Below the pieces are notes generated by a model. The model did not search any database, was not told the origin of the DNA, and was given only the letters and a program-made list of their open reading frames with translations. Made by a program: the position numbers and the translations under genes. Below, piece by piece: positions 31,311-39,768 of a DNA stretch of 53,617 nt. The stretch comes from Chloroflexota bacterium (lineage in GTDB: Bacteria > Chloroflexota > Dehalococcoidia > Lucifugimonadales > Australimonadaceae), in the NCBI GenBank assembly GCA_009838965.1, contig VXQP01000011.1:1-53617 (forward strand). The letters are read 5' to 3'. Every line of letters starts with the position of its first letter. Positions within the stretch are counted from its first letter, which is position 1.

Positions 31311-31590
31311 TTCGCAGTCGCAGGGCAGCCGAGTACGCTGGTTGTGTGACTGCGAACCCCGCACGACCCATAGATTTCGTCTATACCTCGCGGCCTACCC
31401 ATAGACAGCGCCTATGGCTCCGACAGCAACTTTTGAAATCATTGGCACTCTTGGCATCCTTAAGGCCGGAAGCAGGCCACTACCTTGGAAATGCCCGCAT
31501 TAAGAGTGCCAAGAGTGCCAGATCGGGTGGTCGGTTTACTCGCAAGGCTGGCATTAAGAGTGCCAAACTTCGGGCGGGTTGGCATCCTTG
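31311..31590. other. Noncoding stretch dense in inverted and direct repeats
   Basis: Part of the 600-base gap 31049-31648. Visible elements: TTCGCAGTC/GACTGCGAA (31311-31319 and 31348-31356), ATAGA/TCTAT (31370-31384), CCATAG/CTATGG (31399-31417), GGCACTCTTGGCA with its exact inverse TGCCAAGAGTGCC (31444-31456 and 31507-31519), the direct repeat GCATTAAGAGTGCCA (31497-31511 and 31551-31565), and TTGGCATCCTT twice (31451-31461, 31579-31589). Possible reading frames here simply translate the repeats. It could be a structured RNA, an operator array or the remains of a repeat element. Confidence 0.6.
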
Positions 31591-31648
31591 ATCGCCCGCC
31601 TGTCCCCGCTCCGCTATCCTTGCGCCAGCATCCGGAGGAGGCGACACG

Positions 31649-32734
31649 ATGAGCAACAGCCGGGCCGCAGTGTTCACGGGGCAGGACCAGCCGCTGGAGG
31701 TTTGGGAGTTCCCTCAGTCCGACCCCGAGGAGGGCGCGGTGGTCGTCCACATGGAGATGGCCGCCATCTGCGGCACCGACGCCCACGCCATCCACCACCC
31801 GGACACGCCGGCGCCCACCATCTTCGGGCACGAGAACATCGGGACAATCGCGGCGAGCCGCCTCGAACGCAACACCGATGCGTTGGGGCAGCCGTTGAAG
31901 GAGGGCGACCGCGTCACCTTCCGCGCCTCGCCGTGCGGCCACTGCTACAACTGCACCATCGGCGAGTTCTGCATGAACGTCCGCCAACCGGGCTTCACGC
32001 CGTCGAACGAGCCCCCATACCTCTACGGCGGGTTCGGCCAGCAGGTGCACCTCCCGCCGGACCCGTGGCTCCTCCGCATACCGGACGACCTTTCGAACGA
32101 GCGCGCGCTCCTCAGCGTCGTCGGCACCCACACGCTGCTCAACGGCTACGAGCGCATCGGCGGGCTCAACCTTGGCGATACCGTCGTCATCCAGGGATCG
32201 GGGCCGATGGGCATCGGCGGCCTGCTCCAGGCGAAGCTGCTGGGCGCGGGGCGCGTCATCGTGATCGGCGCGCCCACCGGACGGCTCGAGCTCGCCACTC
32301 GCCTCGGCGCCGACGAGACGATAGACATCAAACAACTGACCACGGCGGACGAACGCGTCGAGGCAGTGATGGACCTGACCGGCGGACGCGGCGCCGACGT
32401 GGTGGTCGAGTGCTCCGGCGCGGTCGGAGCGACGCAGGAGGGGCTGCGCATGGCCCGCTTCGGCGGGAAGCACCTCCTCGTCGGCCCGTGGACCGACTAC
32501 GGGACGCAGGACATCAATCCCACGCTCATCACGAAGAAGGCGCTGCGTGTCAGCGGGGTCGTTGCGTCGGAGCCGCGCCACATCGTCCGCTCGATGGAGG
32601 CGCTGCGCTCGATGATCGACGTGCCGGTCGAGGACCTCGTCACCCACCAGTTCCCTCTCGCGCAGGTGAACGAGGCATTCGAGGTGCACGAGTCGCTGGA
32701 GGCGATGGTCGCCGTGATACTGCCGAACGCGTAG
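31649..32734 (+). CDS. Zinc-dependent alcohol dehydrogenase (MDR)
   Basis: 361 residues from an ATG with GGAGGAGG upstream. Catalytic zinc ligands Cys41 (ICGTD) and His61-Glu62 (GHENIG). Structural zinc cysteines Cys96, Cys99, Cys102 and Cys108 in SPCGHCYNCTIGEFC. NAD-binding GSGPMGIGG at about residues 190-198. It resembles threonine/sorbitol-type dehydrogenases but no subgroup is certain. The dienelactone hydrolase starts 41 bases downstream and the SDR follows, so the three genes probably form a small degradation operon. A long repeat-rich leader region lies upstream. Confidence 0.85.
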   Translation: MSNSRAAVFTGQDQPLEVWEFPQSDPEEGAVVVHMEMAAICGTDAHAIHHPDTPAPTIFGHENIGTIAASRLERNTDALGQPLKEGDRVTFRASPCGHCYNCTIGEFCMNVRQPGFTPSNEPPYLYGGFGQQVHLPPDPWLLRIPDDLSNERALLSVVGTHTLLNGYERIGGLNLGDTVVIQGSGPMGIGGLLQAKLLGAGRVIVIGAPTGRLELATRLGADETIDIKQLTTADERVEAVMDLTGGRGADVVVECSGAVGATQEGLRMARFGGKHLLVGPWTDYGTQDINPTLITKKALRVSGVVASEPRHIVRSMEALRSMIDVPVEDLVTHQFPLAQVNEAFEVHESLEAMVAVILPNA

Positions 32735-32775
32735 GAAGGGGTTGCTTGAAGGTCTCCGGGAGGGGTGAAGCGCTC

Positions 32776-33546
32776 ATGACTTCGACATGGACGACCATAG
32801 ACGTGGACGGCAGCCCGATGGAGTCGTACCTGGCCCTGCCCGCGGGCGACGGGCCCTTCCCGGGCGTCGTCGTTGCGATGCACGCCTACGGCGTCGACAA
32901 CGGCGTCCGCAAGTTCTGTGACGACCTCGCCCTCGAGGGTTTCGCCGCCGTCGCCCCCTACCTCTACCATCGCAACACGGACATGACCGTCCACGAGTTC
33001 AGTTCCATCCCCTTCGGCGACCCGCGCCGGCAGGAGGAGGCCGCCGTCAGGCGGACCATCGCCACCCTCGAAACCCTCCACCGCGACTGCCTCGCCGCGT
33101 TGGCACACCTGCGCACCCTGCCGGAGGTCGGCGACTCTCCGGTTGGTATCACCGGTTTCTGCCTCGGCGGACGCGTCTCCCTCTACATGGCTGGATCCTC
33201 CGACGGGTTCGCCGCCTCCGCCATCTTCTACGGCACCGACATGAACCGCGGACGCAACGGTGACCCTGCTCCCCTCTCCTTCGCCTCCGGCATCCGCTGT
33301 CCGCTCGCCGGCTTCTTCGGCAGCGAGGACCAGAACCCCAGCCCCGCCGACGTCGACGAGGTTGACCGCGCGCTCGACAGGCTGGGGGTCCCGCATACCT
33401 TCCACCGCTTCGAGGGAGCCCCTCACGCTTTCAGCGACCCATTCAACCCCGTGCGCTGGACCCCCGCTCCCGCCGCGGAGTCGTGGCGGCTGCTCGTGCA
33501 GTTCTTCCGCGATGCACTCGTCGCCGCGCCTCAGCCCGCCGGGTAA
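32776..33546 (+). CDS. Dienelactone hydrolase family protein (second copy)
   Basis: 256 residues from the ATG at 32776; the frame continues upstream through the dehydrogenase gene but is not coding there. Triad: Cys129 in GFCLGG, Asp185 in GSEDQNP and His217 in APHAF. It is a clear paralogue of the protein at 5953-6714, with the same start (DVDG-P) and end (FNPVR) patterns. The gene lies between an alcohol dehydrogenase and an SDR, which suggests stepwise ring-lactone or ester breakdown. The start has only a modest ribosome site (GGTGAAG). Confidence 0.85.
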   Translation: MTSTWTTIDVDGSPMESYLALPAGDGPFPGVVVAMHAYGVDNGVRKFCDDLALEGFAAVAPYLYHRNTDMTVHEFSSIPFGDPRRQEEAAVRRTIATLETLHRDCLAALAHLRTLPEVGDSPVGITGFCLGGRVSLYMAGSSDGFAASAIFYGTDMNRGRNGDPAPLSFASGIRCPLAGFFGSEDQNPSPADVDEVDRALDRLGVPHTFHRFEGAPHAFSDPFNPVRWTPAPAAESWRLLVQFFRDALVAAPQPAG

Positions 33547-33593
33547 CCAGCAGCCGCCGTCCGGCGGACACAGACCACCAGACGAGGAAGCCC

Positions 33594-34334
33594 ATGCGCC
33601 TGCAGAACAGGACGATCATCGTAACCGGGTCCGGACGCAACATCGGCGAGGGCATCGCCCATACCCTCGCCGGCGAGGGCGCGCGCGTCGCTGTCGTGGA
33701 CATCATCCGTGAACGCGCCGAGGCCGTCGCCGCCGCCATCAACGCCGCCCATCCCGATACGGCGCTCCCCATCGCCTGCGACGTCACCAACAGCACCAAC
33801 GTTCAGGAGATGGTCGCCAGAGTCGTCGACGTCTGGGGCAACATCTACGGCCTCGTCAACAACGTGGGCGTCGTCGACCGGAAGGACATCCTCGAGACCG
33901 ACGAGGCCGAGTGGGACCGGGTCATCAACGTCTCCCTCAAGAGCGTCTTCCTCGTCTCCAAGTACGTCGCCCACTGCATGGTCGATCAGGGGCGGGGCGG
34001 ACGCATCATCAACATCGGCTCCACCTCCGGGCTCGCGGGACGCACGGGCGCCGTCGCGTACCCCTCCGCGAAAGCCGGGGTCTACAACCTCAGCCGCTCG
34101 CTTGCCATCCAGCTCGCCCCGCACGGCATCAGGGTCAACACGGTTACTCCCAACCGCATCCTCACCGAGGCCGAGCCGGGCGCTCCCCCACGAACCTGGC
34201 AGGTCACCAACCTCGTGGGCAGGCAGGGCACTCCGCAGGACGTTGCGGCCGCAGTCGCCTTCCTCGCCTCCGATGAGGCCGACTTCATCACCGGCTCCGA
34301 CATCACCGTGGACGGCGGCGTCCGAGCCGGATAG
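33594..34334 (+). CDS. Short-chain dehydrogenase/reductase
   Basis: 246 residues from the ATG at 33594 with GAGGAAG upstream. Cofactor loop TGSGRNIGEG at 11-20, NNVG at 89-92, catalytic Ser143, Tyr156 and Lys160 (YPSAK), and the C-terminal GSDITVDGGVRAG typical of FabG-like classical SDRs. Asp36 after the second strand favours NAD over NADP. It follows the dienelactone hydrolase by 47 bases. The substrate is not identifiable. Confidence 0.9.
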   Translation: MRLQNRTIIVTGSGRNIGEGIAHTLAGEGARVAVVDIIRERAEAVAAAINAAHPDTALPIACDVTNSTNVQEMVARVVDVWGNIYGLVNNVGVVDRKDILETDEAEWDRVINVSLKSVFLVSKYVAHCMVDQGRGGRIINIGSTSGLAGRTGAVAYPSAKAGVYNLSRSLAIQLAPHGIRVNTVTPNRILTEAEPGAPPRTWQVTNLVGRQGTPQDVAAAVAFLASDEADFITGSDITVDGGVRAG

Positions 34335-34388
34335 GAGCACTATCGGGAAGCAAGGTGGGCCCCGTCTGGGGGACGAAACTCGGTACGG

Positions 34389-34472
34389 TGGTGGGGAAGG
34401 GGAGACTCGAACTCCCACGCCCGAGGGCACATGATCCTAAATCATGCGCGTCTGCCGTTCCGCCACTTCCCC
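34389..34472 (-). tRNA. tRNA-Leu (TAG)
   Basis: Acceptor GGGGAAG/CTTCCCC, anticodon stem CATGA/TCATG around loop TTTAGGA (anticodon TAG), a long class-II variable arm (GTGCCCTCGGGCGT), T-arm GGGAG-TTCGAGT-CTCCC, discriminator A and encoded CCA. Confidence 0.93.
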
Positions 34473-34500
34473 GCCGACGCTCTTATCGTATCCCACATGC

Positions 34501-35022
34501 CTAGAACCGGGGACGCCTCCGACGGCGCGGTGGACGGCGGCGCGGAGTTGGAGCAGGCCCTGGGCTCGGCGGCGCTTCCACCGACTCACTGTCCAGGGCT
34601 TCGGATGAGCGCACGTCTGGTGCCGGAGTTGGGGCCGCCGGGGGCTGAGATCGGAGGTACACGAGCGCGAGCAGCACCATGAGCGGGTGCACGAAGATCA
34701 TCTGTGTAACCAGTTGCAGGAAGCCCACCCCAACGCCCGCGATAGACCATCGCATGGTGTTCATCCGCTTGCGGCGCGCCATCATGGGGATCAGCCCCAC
34801 GGGCACGATAAGCAGGCCGAGATAGACAGCCTGTTCGGTCGAACTGACTTCCCGGGTCACCTCTTGGGGTTCGTCGGCATCCTGTGCTGCGGTCTCGCTT
34901 GGCTCGGTGGCCCCCGCGAACATCAATGCGGCCGCGAGGAGCAGGGCGATGCTGGTCATGAACGCGAGCGGCCACGCGAAGAGGGGCGGCATGGAGAAGA
35001 GGAACGGAGTTTTCGGCTGCAT
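34501..35022 (-). CDS. Hypothetical membrane protein with basic proline-rich tail
   Basis: 173 residues from the ATG at 35022; a GTG at 35058 would add twelve residues, and neither start has a good ribosome site. Three or four hydrophobic segments are visible (about residues 13-38, 63-86 and 92-125), with a short acidic loop between the first two. The C-terminus is proline-rich and ends in an arginine/proline run (last 15 residues). No family is recognised. It lies divergent from the alpha/beta hydrolase at 35127 and upstream of tRNA-Leu on the same strand. Confidence 0.55.
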   Translation of the reverse strand: MQPKTPFLFSMPPLFAWPLAFMTSIALLLAAALMFAGATEPSETAAQDADEPQEVTREVSSTEQAVYLGLLIVPVGLIPMMARRKRMNTMRWSIAGVGVGFLQLVTQMIFVHPLMVLLALVYLRSQPPAAPTPAPDVRSSEALDSESVEAPPSPGPAPTPRRRPPRRRRRPRF

Positions 35023-35126
35023 GCCGGAAGCGTACACGACCCGCGCCGCACTTGACACGGCAAACGTGCGCTCGCACGATACGCAGGCGCACCCGGCAGG
35101 GGCGCATTTTCATGACGGAGGGCGAG

Positions 35127-35954
35127 ATGAGCGTAGACCTCGGTGGCGTAGTCATAGAGAACGGCGAGGAGAAGTTCGTGGAGATGAGCCACGGCACGAC
35201 CCGCTATGTCGAGGCCGGCGACGGCTATCCAACGATCCTCGTGCACGGCGTGGGCTACACGAGCGGCGCGCACGACTGGGCACGGGTCATCGGGCCGGTC
35301 TCCGGCAAGCTTCGCGTCATCGCGGTGGATGCGCTGGCCTGGGGCAAGGGCGAGGGCTGGCTCGAGCAGGAGTACTCGTTCGCCTACCTCGTGGACTTCC
35401 TGCGCGAGTTCCAGGACGTGCTCGGCTTGGAGAAGACCAACCTCGTGGGCCATTCCATGGGCGGATGGCTCGCGTCGCTCTTCGGGTACGAGAGCCCGCA
35501 CCGCCTCAACAAGCTCGTCCTCGTGGCGAGCGGAGGGGCAATGCCGCGCCAGCTGCCGAGCATGGTGCAGTTCCAGCCCCCATCACGGGACCAGATCGTC
35601 GAACACCTGCGGAACAGATTGACCCCCGACGAGGACTTGGAGGCGATGGCCGACTATCACTATTCCCTCGCCCAGAACCCGGAGCGGCTCGCTGCCTACC
35701 AGCGTGTGCTGAACCACATGAACAACATGGAGACGCGCCGACGCTACAACACCGTCCGCCGCTTCCCGCACATCCCCGTTCCCACGCTCGTCGTCTGGGG
35801 CAGGAACGACTCGACGAACGCCTTGGAGATGGGTGAAATGACCCACGCGGGCATCCCGGGGTCGAAGATGGTGGTCTTGGAGTGCGACCACTGGATCCCG
35901 ACCGGGATGCCGAAGGAGCTGAGCGCCGCTTTGCTCGACTTCCTGCCGGACTAG
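35127..35954 (+). CDS. Alpha/beta hydrolase
   Basis: 275 residues from the ATG at 35127, which has GGAGGG upstream; an ATG at 35112 would add five residues. The oxyanion-hole motif is LVHGVGY (38-44), the nucleophile elbow GHSMGG holds Ser110, Asp228 is in WGRNDS and the catalytic His255 is in CDHW. The pattern resembles MhpC-type carbon-carbon hydrolases and related esterases. Not part of the four-gene hydrolase array, from which it differs strongly. The substrate is unknown. Confidence 0.85.
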   Translation: MSVDLGGVVIENGEEKFVEMSHGTTRYVEAGDGYPTILVHGVGYTSGAHDWARVIGPVSGKLRVIAVDALAWGKGEGWLEQEYSFAYLVDFLREFQDVLGLEKTNLVGHSMGGWLASLFGYESPHRLNKLVLVASGGAMPRQLPSMVQFQPPSRDQIVEHLRNRLTPDEDLEAMADYHYSLAQNPERLAAYQRVLNHMNNMETRRRYNTVRRFPHIPVPTLVVWGRNDSTNALEMGEMTHAGIPGSKMVVLECDHWIPTGMPKELSAALLDFLPD

Positions 35955-35983
35955 GTGAGAGACGGGTCACCCCCTCCCCGCTC

Positions 35984-36346
35984 TTAGTCCAGCACCTCGA
36001 CGCGGAAGAGGTGACTGCCCGCGACGCGCGCCTCCACCGTATCCAGCGCATCCTCCTTCTCGAGGATGCGCGTGAGGAGCGCGCGCTTCTCATCTATGTC
36101 GCGCACCGGTGTGGCGCGCGCTCGCAGGTCGCGCTGCACGCTCTCTTTCAGGTGGTAGGTGAACTCCGGATTCGCGAGCAGATTGGCTGCCCAGTCGCGC
36201 GGGCCGGGGTTGTTGGAGAGATACGGCTGACCGTCCAGTTGGCGCAGCCGCACCTCCTTCCGATGCGGATTGCCGCTCTTGCGTCCGGTAGTCGTGATAT
36301 CGACGAGCTTATCGGTCTCCAGTGCCTGGCGTGCTGCGTCGTCCAA
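35984..36346 (-). CDS. DDN-type nitroreductase/deazaflavin-dependent oxidoreductase family protein
   Basis: 120 residues from a TTG at 36346 with GAAGGAG eight bases upstream. The family core TTTGRKSGNPHRKEVRL (about 20-36), a DGQPYLSNNPGPRDWAANLLANP block and the C-terminal LFRVEVL are characteristic of PF04075 proteins. These bind F420 or a related flavin in a split beta-barrel; several reduce quinones or nitro compounds. Its presence hints at F420 in this organism. The VOC gene lies just upstream on the same strand (29 bases). Confidence 0.75.
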   Translation of the reverse strand: MDDAARQALETDKLVDITTTGRKSGNPHRKEVRLRQLDGQPYLSNNPGPRDWAANLLANPEFTYHLKESVQRDLRARATPVRDIDEKRALLTRILEKEDALDTVEARVAGSHLFRVEVLD

Positions 36347-36375
36347 GGTCGAGGCTCCTTCGGGTAGGTATGGGA

Positions 36376-36777
36376 TTAGTTGGTCATCGAGCTGGCGATG
36401 TAGGTGTGGGTGATGACCTCCCACACATGGCCGTTCTCGCATTCGAAGTAGAAGCCGCGGCCCTGGTGCTTGTAGTTGATCTTGCCGTCCGTGCGCGTGC
36501 CCGGCCCACTGCCGTACACCACGCCCTCATCCTTGATCCGTCCTAGGATCTCGTCGAACTCCTGGTCGGAGGCGAGGAACGCGTAGTGGTTGGAGCGCGG
36601 CTTCTGCTCGCCTTCTTTCAGGTCGTCGAAGTCCAGGGTGAGCTTGTCGTTGATCTTCACCGGAGCGAAGTGGCCGTAGGGGCCGTCGTATGTGAGCCCG
36701 AACATCCGCGCGATGAACTCGGCAGACTTCACCTTGTCGTACGCCGGAACGATCGTGTGGTCCAACTGAAGCGCCAT
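36376..36777 (-). CDS. VOC (glyoxalase/dioxygenase) superfamily protein
   Basis: 133 residues from the ATG at 36777, preceded by AGGAGG. One paired beta-alpha-beta-beta-beta module set: LDHTIVPAYD at the N-terminus (His7 as likely metal ligand), SNHYAFLAS in the middle and GFYFECENGHVWEVITH at the end, with a glutamate as likely last ligand. The family includes glyoxalases, extradiol dioxygenases and resistance proteins; the substrate here is open. It heads a two-gene minus-strand unit with the deazaflavin-type protein. Confidence 0.8.
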   Translation of the reverse strand: MALQLDHTIVPAYDKVKSAEFIARMFGLTYDGPYGHFAPVKINDKLTLDFDDLKEGEQKPRSNHYAFLASDQEFDEILGRIKDEGVVYGSGPGTRTDGKINYKHQGRGFYFECENGHVWEVITHTYIASSMTN

Positions 36778-36901
36778 GACTGACCTCCTGTGTGAGTTGC
36801 TCTGCTTGTGCCCACAGGATACTCCCGTACGCAATCCTCTGCGACGGGACTGCGCGCGATGGTAGGCTTGCATCGCACACACCACTGCAAAGGCAAACCC
36901 C

Positions 36902-37900
36902 ATGATTATCGACATGCACACGCACATCGTCCCGAAGGACTTCCCCTTCCTCACCGACCGTCCTTCCGGCGACGCCTTCCCCTCGATGGCCCCGAAGGAC
37001 GAGGGGCGGTCCACCATCATGATCAGCGGTGAAGAGTACCGGACGGTGCGGGACGTCTGCTGGGACGCACCGAAGCGAGCCGCAGAGATGACTGGCCAGG
37101 GCACGGACAAGCAGGTGCTCTCACCCCTGCCCGAACTGCTGATGTACCACCTCGACCCGAAGGACGGGGCGGACCTCGCCCGGCATCTGAACGAGACCAT
37201 CGCAGGGATGGTTGCCGAGGAACCGGAGTGCTTCTATGGGCTCGGTTCCGTCCCCATGCAGGACGTCGAGCTCGCCGTCGCGGAGTTGGGCGTCATCAAG
37301 GAACTCGGCCTGCACGGCGTTGAGATTCGCTCCAATATCGAGGGGCGGAGCCTCGGGGAGGAGCGGTTCCGCCCCTTCTTCAACGAGGCCGCTGCCCTCG
37401 ATCTCGCGGTCTTCCCGCACGCGAACCGTCCCACATTCGCGGACCGGCTGGCGCACATACCGCCGATCGTGGCGGACGCGCCGCTCGGCTTCCCCATCGA
37501 GTCCGGGCTCGCAGGCGCGTCGATCATCTGGAGTGGCCTGCTCGAGGAGCTGCCCGACCTGCGCATCTGCATCAGCCACGGCGGCGGCGTGCTCATGCAA
37601 CTGCTCGCCCGCAGCGATGAGAACTGGCACTCACGCGAGCCCGTCCGCAAGCTCCTTCCCAAAGCCCCCATGGAGTATGCGTCCATGCTCTACTACGACG
37701 ACATCACGTTCGGCACGGCTCCACTGCGCTACCTCATCGACCACGTCGGCGCGGGGCAGGTGATGATCGGTTCCGACTGGCAGGGCACAGGCCCCAAGAC
37801 GCCGTCTCCGGAGGAAGAGTTCGACGCGCTCGGCCTCGGACCGGAGGAGCGCGAGCTCATCGGGTGGCGCAACGCCTTGCGATACCTGGGAACGACATAA
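36902..37900 (+). CDS. Amidohydrolase family protein, ACMSD-like (COG2159)
   Basis: 332 residues. Metal ligands expected for the family: HTH at residues 6-8, His173 in FPHANRP, His226 in ISHGGG and Asp292 in GSDW. This set matches 2-amino-3-carboxymuconate-6-semialdehyde decarboxylase and related non-hydrolytic decarboxylases or hydratases. Two other amidohydrolases in the window (46241 and 49489) are distant relatives. The solute-binding lipoprotein starts one base after its stop, so the two are cotranscribed. Confidence 0.85.
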   Translation: MIIDMHTHIVPKDFPFLTDRPSGDAFPSMAPKDEGRSTIMISGEEYRTVRDVCWDAPKRAAEMTGQGTDKQVLSPLPELLMYHLDPKDGADLARHLNETIAGMVAEEPECFYGLGSVPMQDVELAVAELGVIKELGLHGVEIRSNIEGRSLGEERFRPFFNEAAALDLAVFPHANRPTFADRLAHIPPIVADAPLGFPIESGLAGASIIWSGLLEELPDLRICISHGGGVLMQLLARSDENWHSREPVRKLLPKAPMEYASMLYYDDITFGTAPLRYLIDHVGAGQVMIGSDWQGTGPKTPSPEEEFDALGLGPEERELIGWRNALRYLGTT

Positions 37901-37901
37901 C

Positions 37902-38936
37902 TTGTCGTCCCGCATCCTCCCGCTTGCTCTCGCTGCCCTGATGGCCGTCTCCGCAGTGGTCGTAGTCGCCGCTTGCGAAGACCGCGCCGCACCTCCGTCC
38001 CCCGCGGCGTGCACCGACGGGCGGACGCTCAACTTCGCCTTCTACGCCTTCTTTGAGCCGGTGAGCTTCAGCGCAGACGCAGACCCGGGTTCCTCGGGTT
38101 TCCACGAGCACGCCGGCTATGAGGCCGACCTGCTCACGGCGCTGGAGGCGATGGACGGAGCGGGACTGCGGTTCAACCGTATCCCCATCGCCGAGTGGCC
38201 GGGCATCTGGCTGCTCCCCTCCACACCCGGTTTCGACATCGCCGGAGGCGGCATCACCATCCTCGACACTCGCACCCGTGACTCCGATGGCAACCACGTG
38301 GTCAACTTCACGTCCGGTCACATCTCCTTCCAGCAGTCGCTGCTCGTTCGCGCCACGGACGCCGAGCGGTACGCGACCCACGACGGCCTCACGAGCGGGT
38401 CCCGCGTCGGCGCGATATCCGACACCACGGGCGAGGCCCGCCTGCTCCAACTCACCGGTCTTGTGAACCCTGAAGGGCTCCTCGCCGATGGGACCCGGAT
38501 AGTCTCCGGATCGGGGACCCTCACTGCAGACGGCACGGACGCTTACTTCATCACCGCCGCCGGGTCCTCGGCGAACCTGGAAGGACGTGAGCGTCTTCTG
38601 CCGCCGTCGCCGAATATGCCTGAGGTCGTCTATTTCAAAGCGGAGACCGAGATGATCGAGTCCCTGGCCGACGGCTCCATAGACGCCGTCGCCCGCGGAG
38701 CGGTCGGCAACACCGAGGTTGCCTATTCCTATGGCGGCGGGGGCGTCCTCGCCGTCACCGCACTCGACCCCGCCGTTGAGCATGGAGGCTGGACGCTGTC
38801 TACCACCGAGACTGCGCTGACCGCCTGCCTCAACGACAAGGTCGACTATCTGACTAACGGCGGCGCCATTGGCTATTCGGAATGGCGCGCTGAACCAGAG
38901 GCCTTCCTCAAGCGTGCACGTGCTTGGCGCTCGTAG
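37902..38936 (+). CDS. Solute-binding lipoprotein, family-3 like
   Basis: 344 residues from a TTG at 37902 immediately after the amidohydrolase stop. Lipoprotein signal with lipobox VAAC (about residues 22-25). The mature part fits the periplasmic type II fold: NFAFYAFFEPVSF, a GYEADLLTALEAMDG segment and GFDIAGGGITI, where amino-acid-type receptors contact ligand. No transporter permease genes are nearby, so it may be a sensor input or use permeases elsewhere. The MerR gene converges on it. Confidence 0.75.
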   Translation: MSSRILPLALAALMAVSAVVVVAACEDRAAPPSPAACTDGRTLNFAFYAFFEPVSFSADADPGSSGFHEHAGYEADLLTALEAMDGAGLRFNRIPIAEWPGIWLLPSTPGFDIAGGGITILDTRTRDSDGNHVVNFTSGHISFQQSLLVRATDAERYATHDGLTSGSRVGAISDTTGEARLLQLTGLVNPEGLLADGTRIVSGSGTLTADGTDAYFITAAGSSANLEGRERLLPPSPNMPEVVYFKAETEMIESLADGSIDAVARGAVGNTEVAYSYGGGGVLAVTALDPAVEHGGWTLSTTETALTACLNDKVDYLTNGGAIGYSEWRAEPEAFLKRARAWRS

Positions 38937-38944
38937 TTGAGCGC

Positions 38945-39700
38945 TCAGGGGGCCGATCTCTCCCGCACCCGCTGGATGAACGCGAAGTCCTCCGCCTGCG
39001 GCGCGCGGTCCATGCCTTCGAACGAACCCGCCTCGTAATTACGGCCTATCGCCTCGATCAGTCCGGGCTTGCCCGTGAAGTGCGCCATCGTCCGCTCCTG
39101 CAGCCCGTCCCACCGCGCCACGAGCGCCTTTGCCTCCGCGCTGGCGGGGTCGAGCCCGCGCGACGCCCGCACGTCCGCGAGCAGCGCCAACCACTCACGT
39201 TCGACGGCCTTGATCTCCTCAGGCGGCGTCTCGGCGCGCAACTCCGCGAACTGCGCCATCTGTTCCGGCGTGTAGTAGCGTTCCATGATGTTGCCTCTGC
39301 TGTTCCCAGCCGCCGCTGCGGCCGTCAGTACCTGGTCCCAGTCCCACACACCGCTGCGCTCCTGCGCATCCAATGCACCCTTTATTGCCGACTCGATGCG
39401 CTGCAACTCCTCGATGCGCTCCCGCAGGGCAACGCGCTGCACGTGCAGCGATGCCGCAACGTCGAAGTCTTCGCTGTCGAGCACGTCTCGGATACGTCGG
39501 AGCGGGAATCCCAGGCAACGCAGCGTGAGCACCTGCTGCAGGCGGAGGAAGTCAGGTTCGCCGTAGAGCCGGTAGCCTGCTTCCGAACGCGCAGAAGGCT
39601 GCACGAGACCGAGACGGTCGTAATGGTGGAGCGTCCGGACGGACACTCCGACCCGCGCGGCCAGCTCCCCGATCCGGTAAGGGTGTGGTCCCGTGTTCAT
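38945..39700 (-). CDS. MerR family regulator with TipAS-like ligand domain
   Basis: 251 residues. The N-terminal winged helix YRIGELAARVGVSVRTLHHYD (about 8-28) is a standard MerR recognition region, and the wing ends GYRLYG. A helical linker follows (about 70-110), then a C-terminal domain resembling TipAS (ERYYTPEQMAQFAE, HFTGKPGLIEAIGRNYE), which in TipA-like proteins captures thiopeptide or other bulky hydrophobic drugs. It should activate its own promoter at 39710-39740 by DNA untwisting. No efflux pump gene is adjacent, so other targets are likely elsewhere. Confidence 0.85.
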   Translation of the reverse strand: MNTGPHPYRIGELAARVGVSVRTLHHYDRLGLVQPSARSEAGYRLYGEPDFLRLQQVLTLRCLGFPLRRIRDVLDSEDFDVAASLHVQRVALRERIEELQRIESAIKGALDAQERSGVWDWDQVLTAAAAAGNSRGNIMERYYTPEQMAQFAELRAETPPEEIKAVEREWLALLADVRASRGLDPASAEAKALVARWDGLQERTMAHFTGKPGLIEAIGRNYEAGSFEGMDRAPQAEDFAFIQRVRERSAP

Positions 39701-39709
39701 AACAGCATC

Positions 39710-39740
39710 AGCGTAAAGCCTGACGCTGCGTCAGGGTCAA
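39710..39740 (-). promoter_or_regulatory. MerR-type promoter with operator inside a 19-base spacer
   Basis: On the minus strand: TTGACC (39740-39735), 19-base spacer, TACGCT (39715-39710). The spacer carries a perfect 7-bp inverted repeat with a 3-base centre (CCTGACG at 39719-39725, CGTCAGG at 39729-39735 on the plus strand). Long spacers with the operator between -35 and -10 are the hallmark of MerR-controlled promoters. The start codon is only nine bases beyond the -10. Confidence 0.75.
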
Positions 39741-39768
39741 CACCTTCCTGAACGATGCCGGCGACAGC

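Noticed and set aside
31444-31565. CRISPR-like array
   Set aside because: Only two direct copies of 15 bases 54 bases apart, plus inverted ones; no regular spacing and no cas genes.
31241-31591. A 116-residue frame in the gap before the alcohol dehydrogenase
   Set aside because: Its repetitive peptide comes from the DNA direct repeats, it crosses the dispersed repeat, and it has no ribosome site.
31579-32775. Upstream extension of the second dienelactone hydrolase frame
   Set aside because: It overlaps the zinc alcohol dehydrogenase in another frame; the DLH fold begins at the ATG at 32776.
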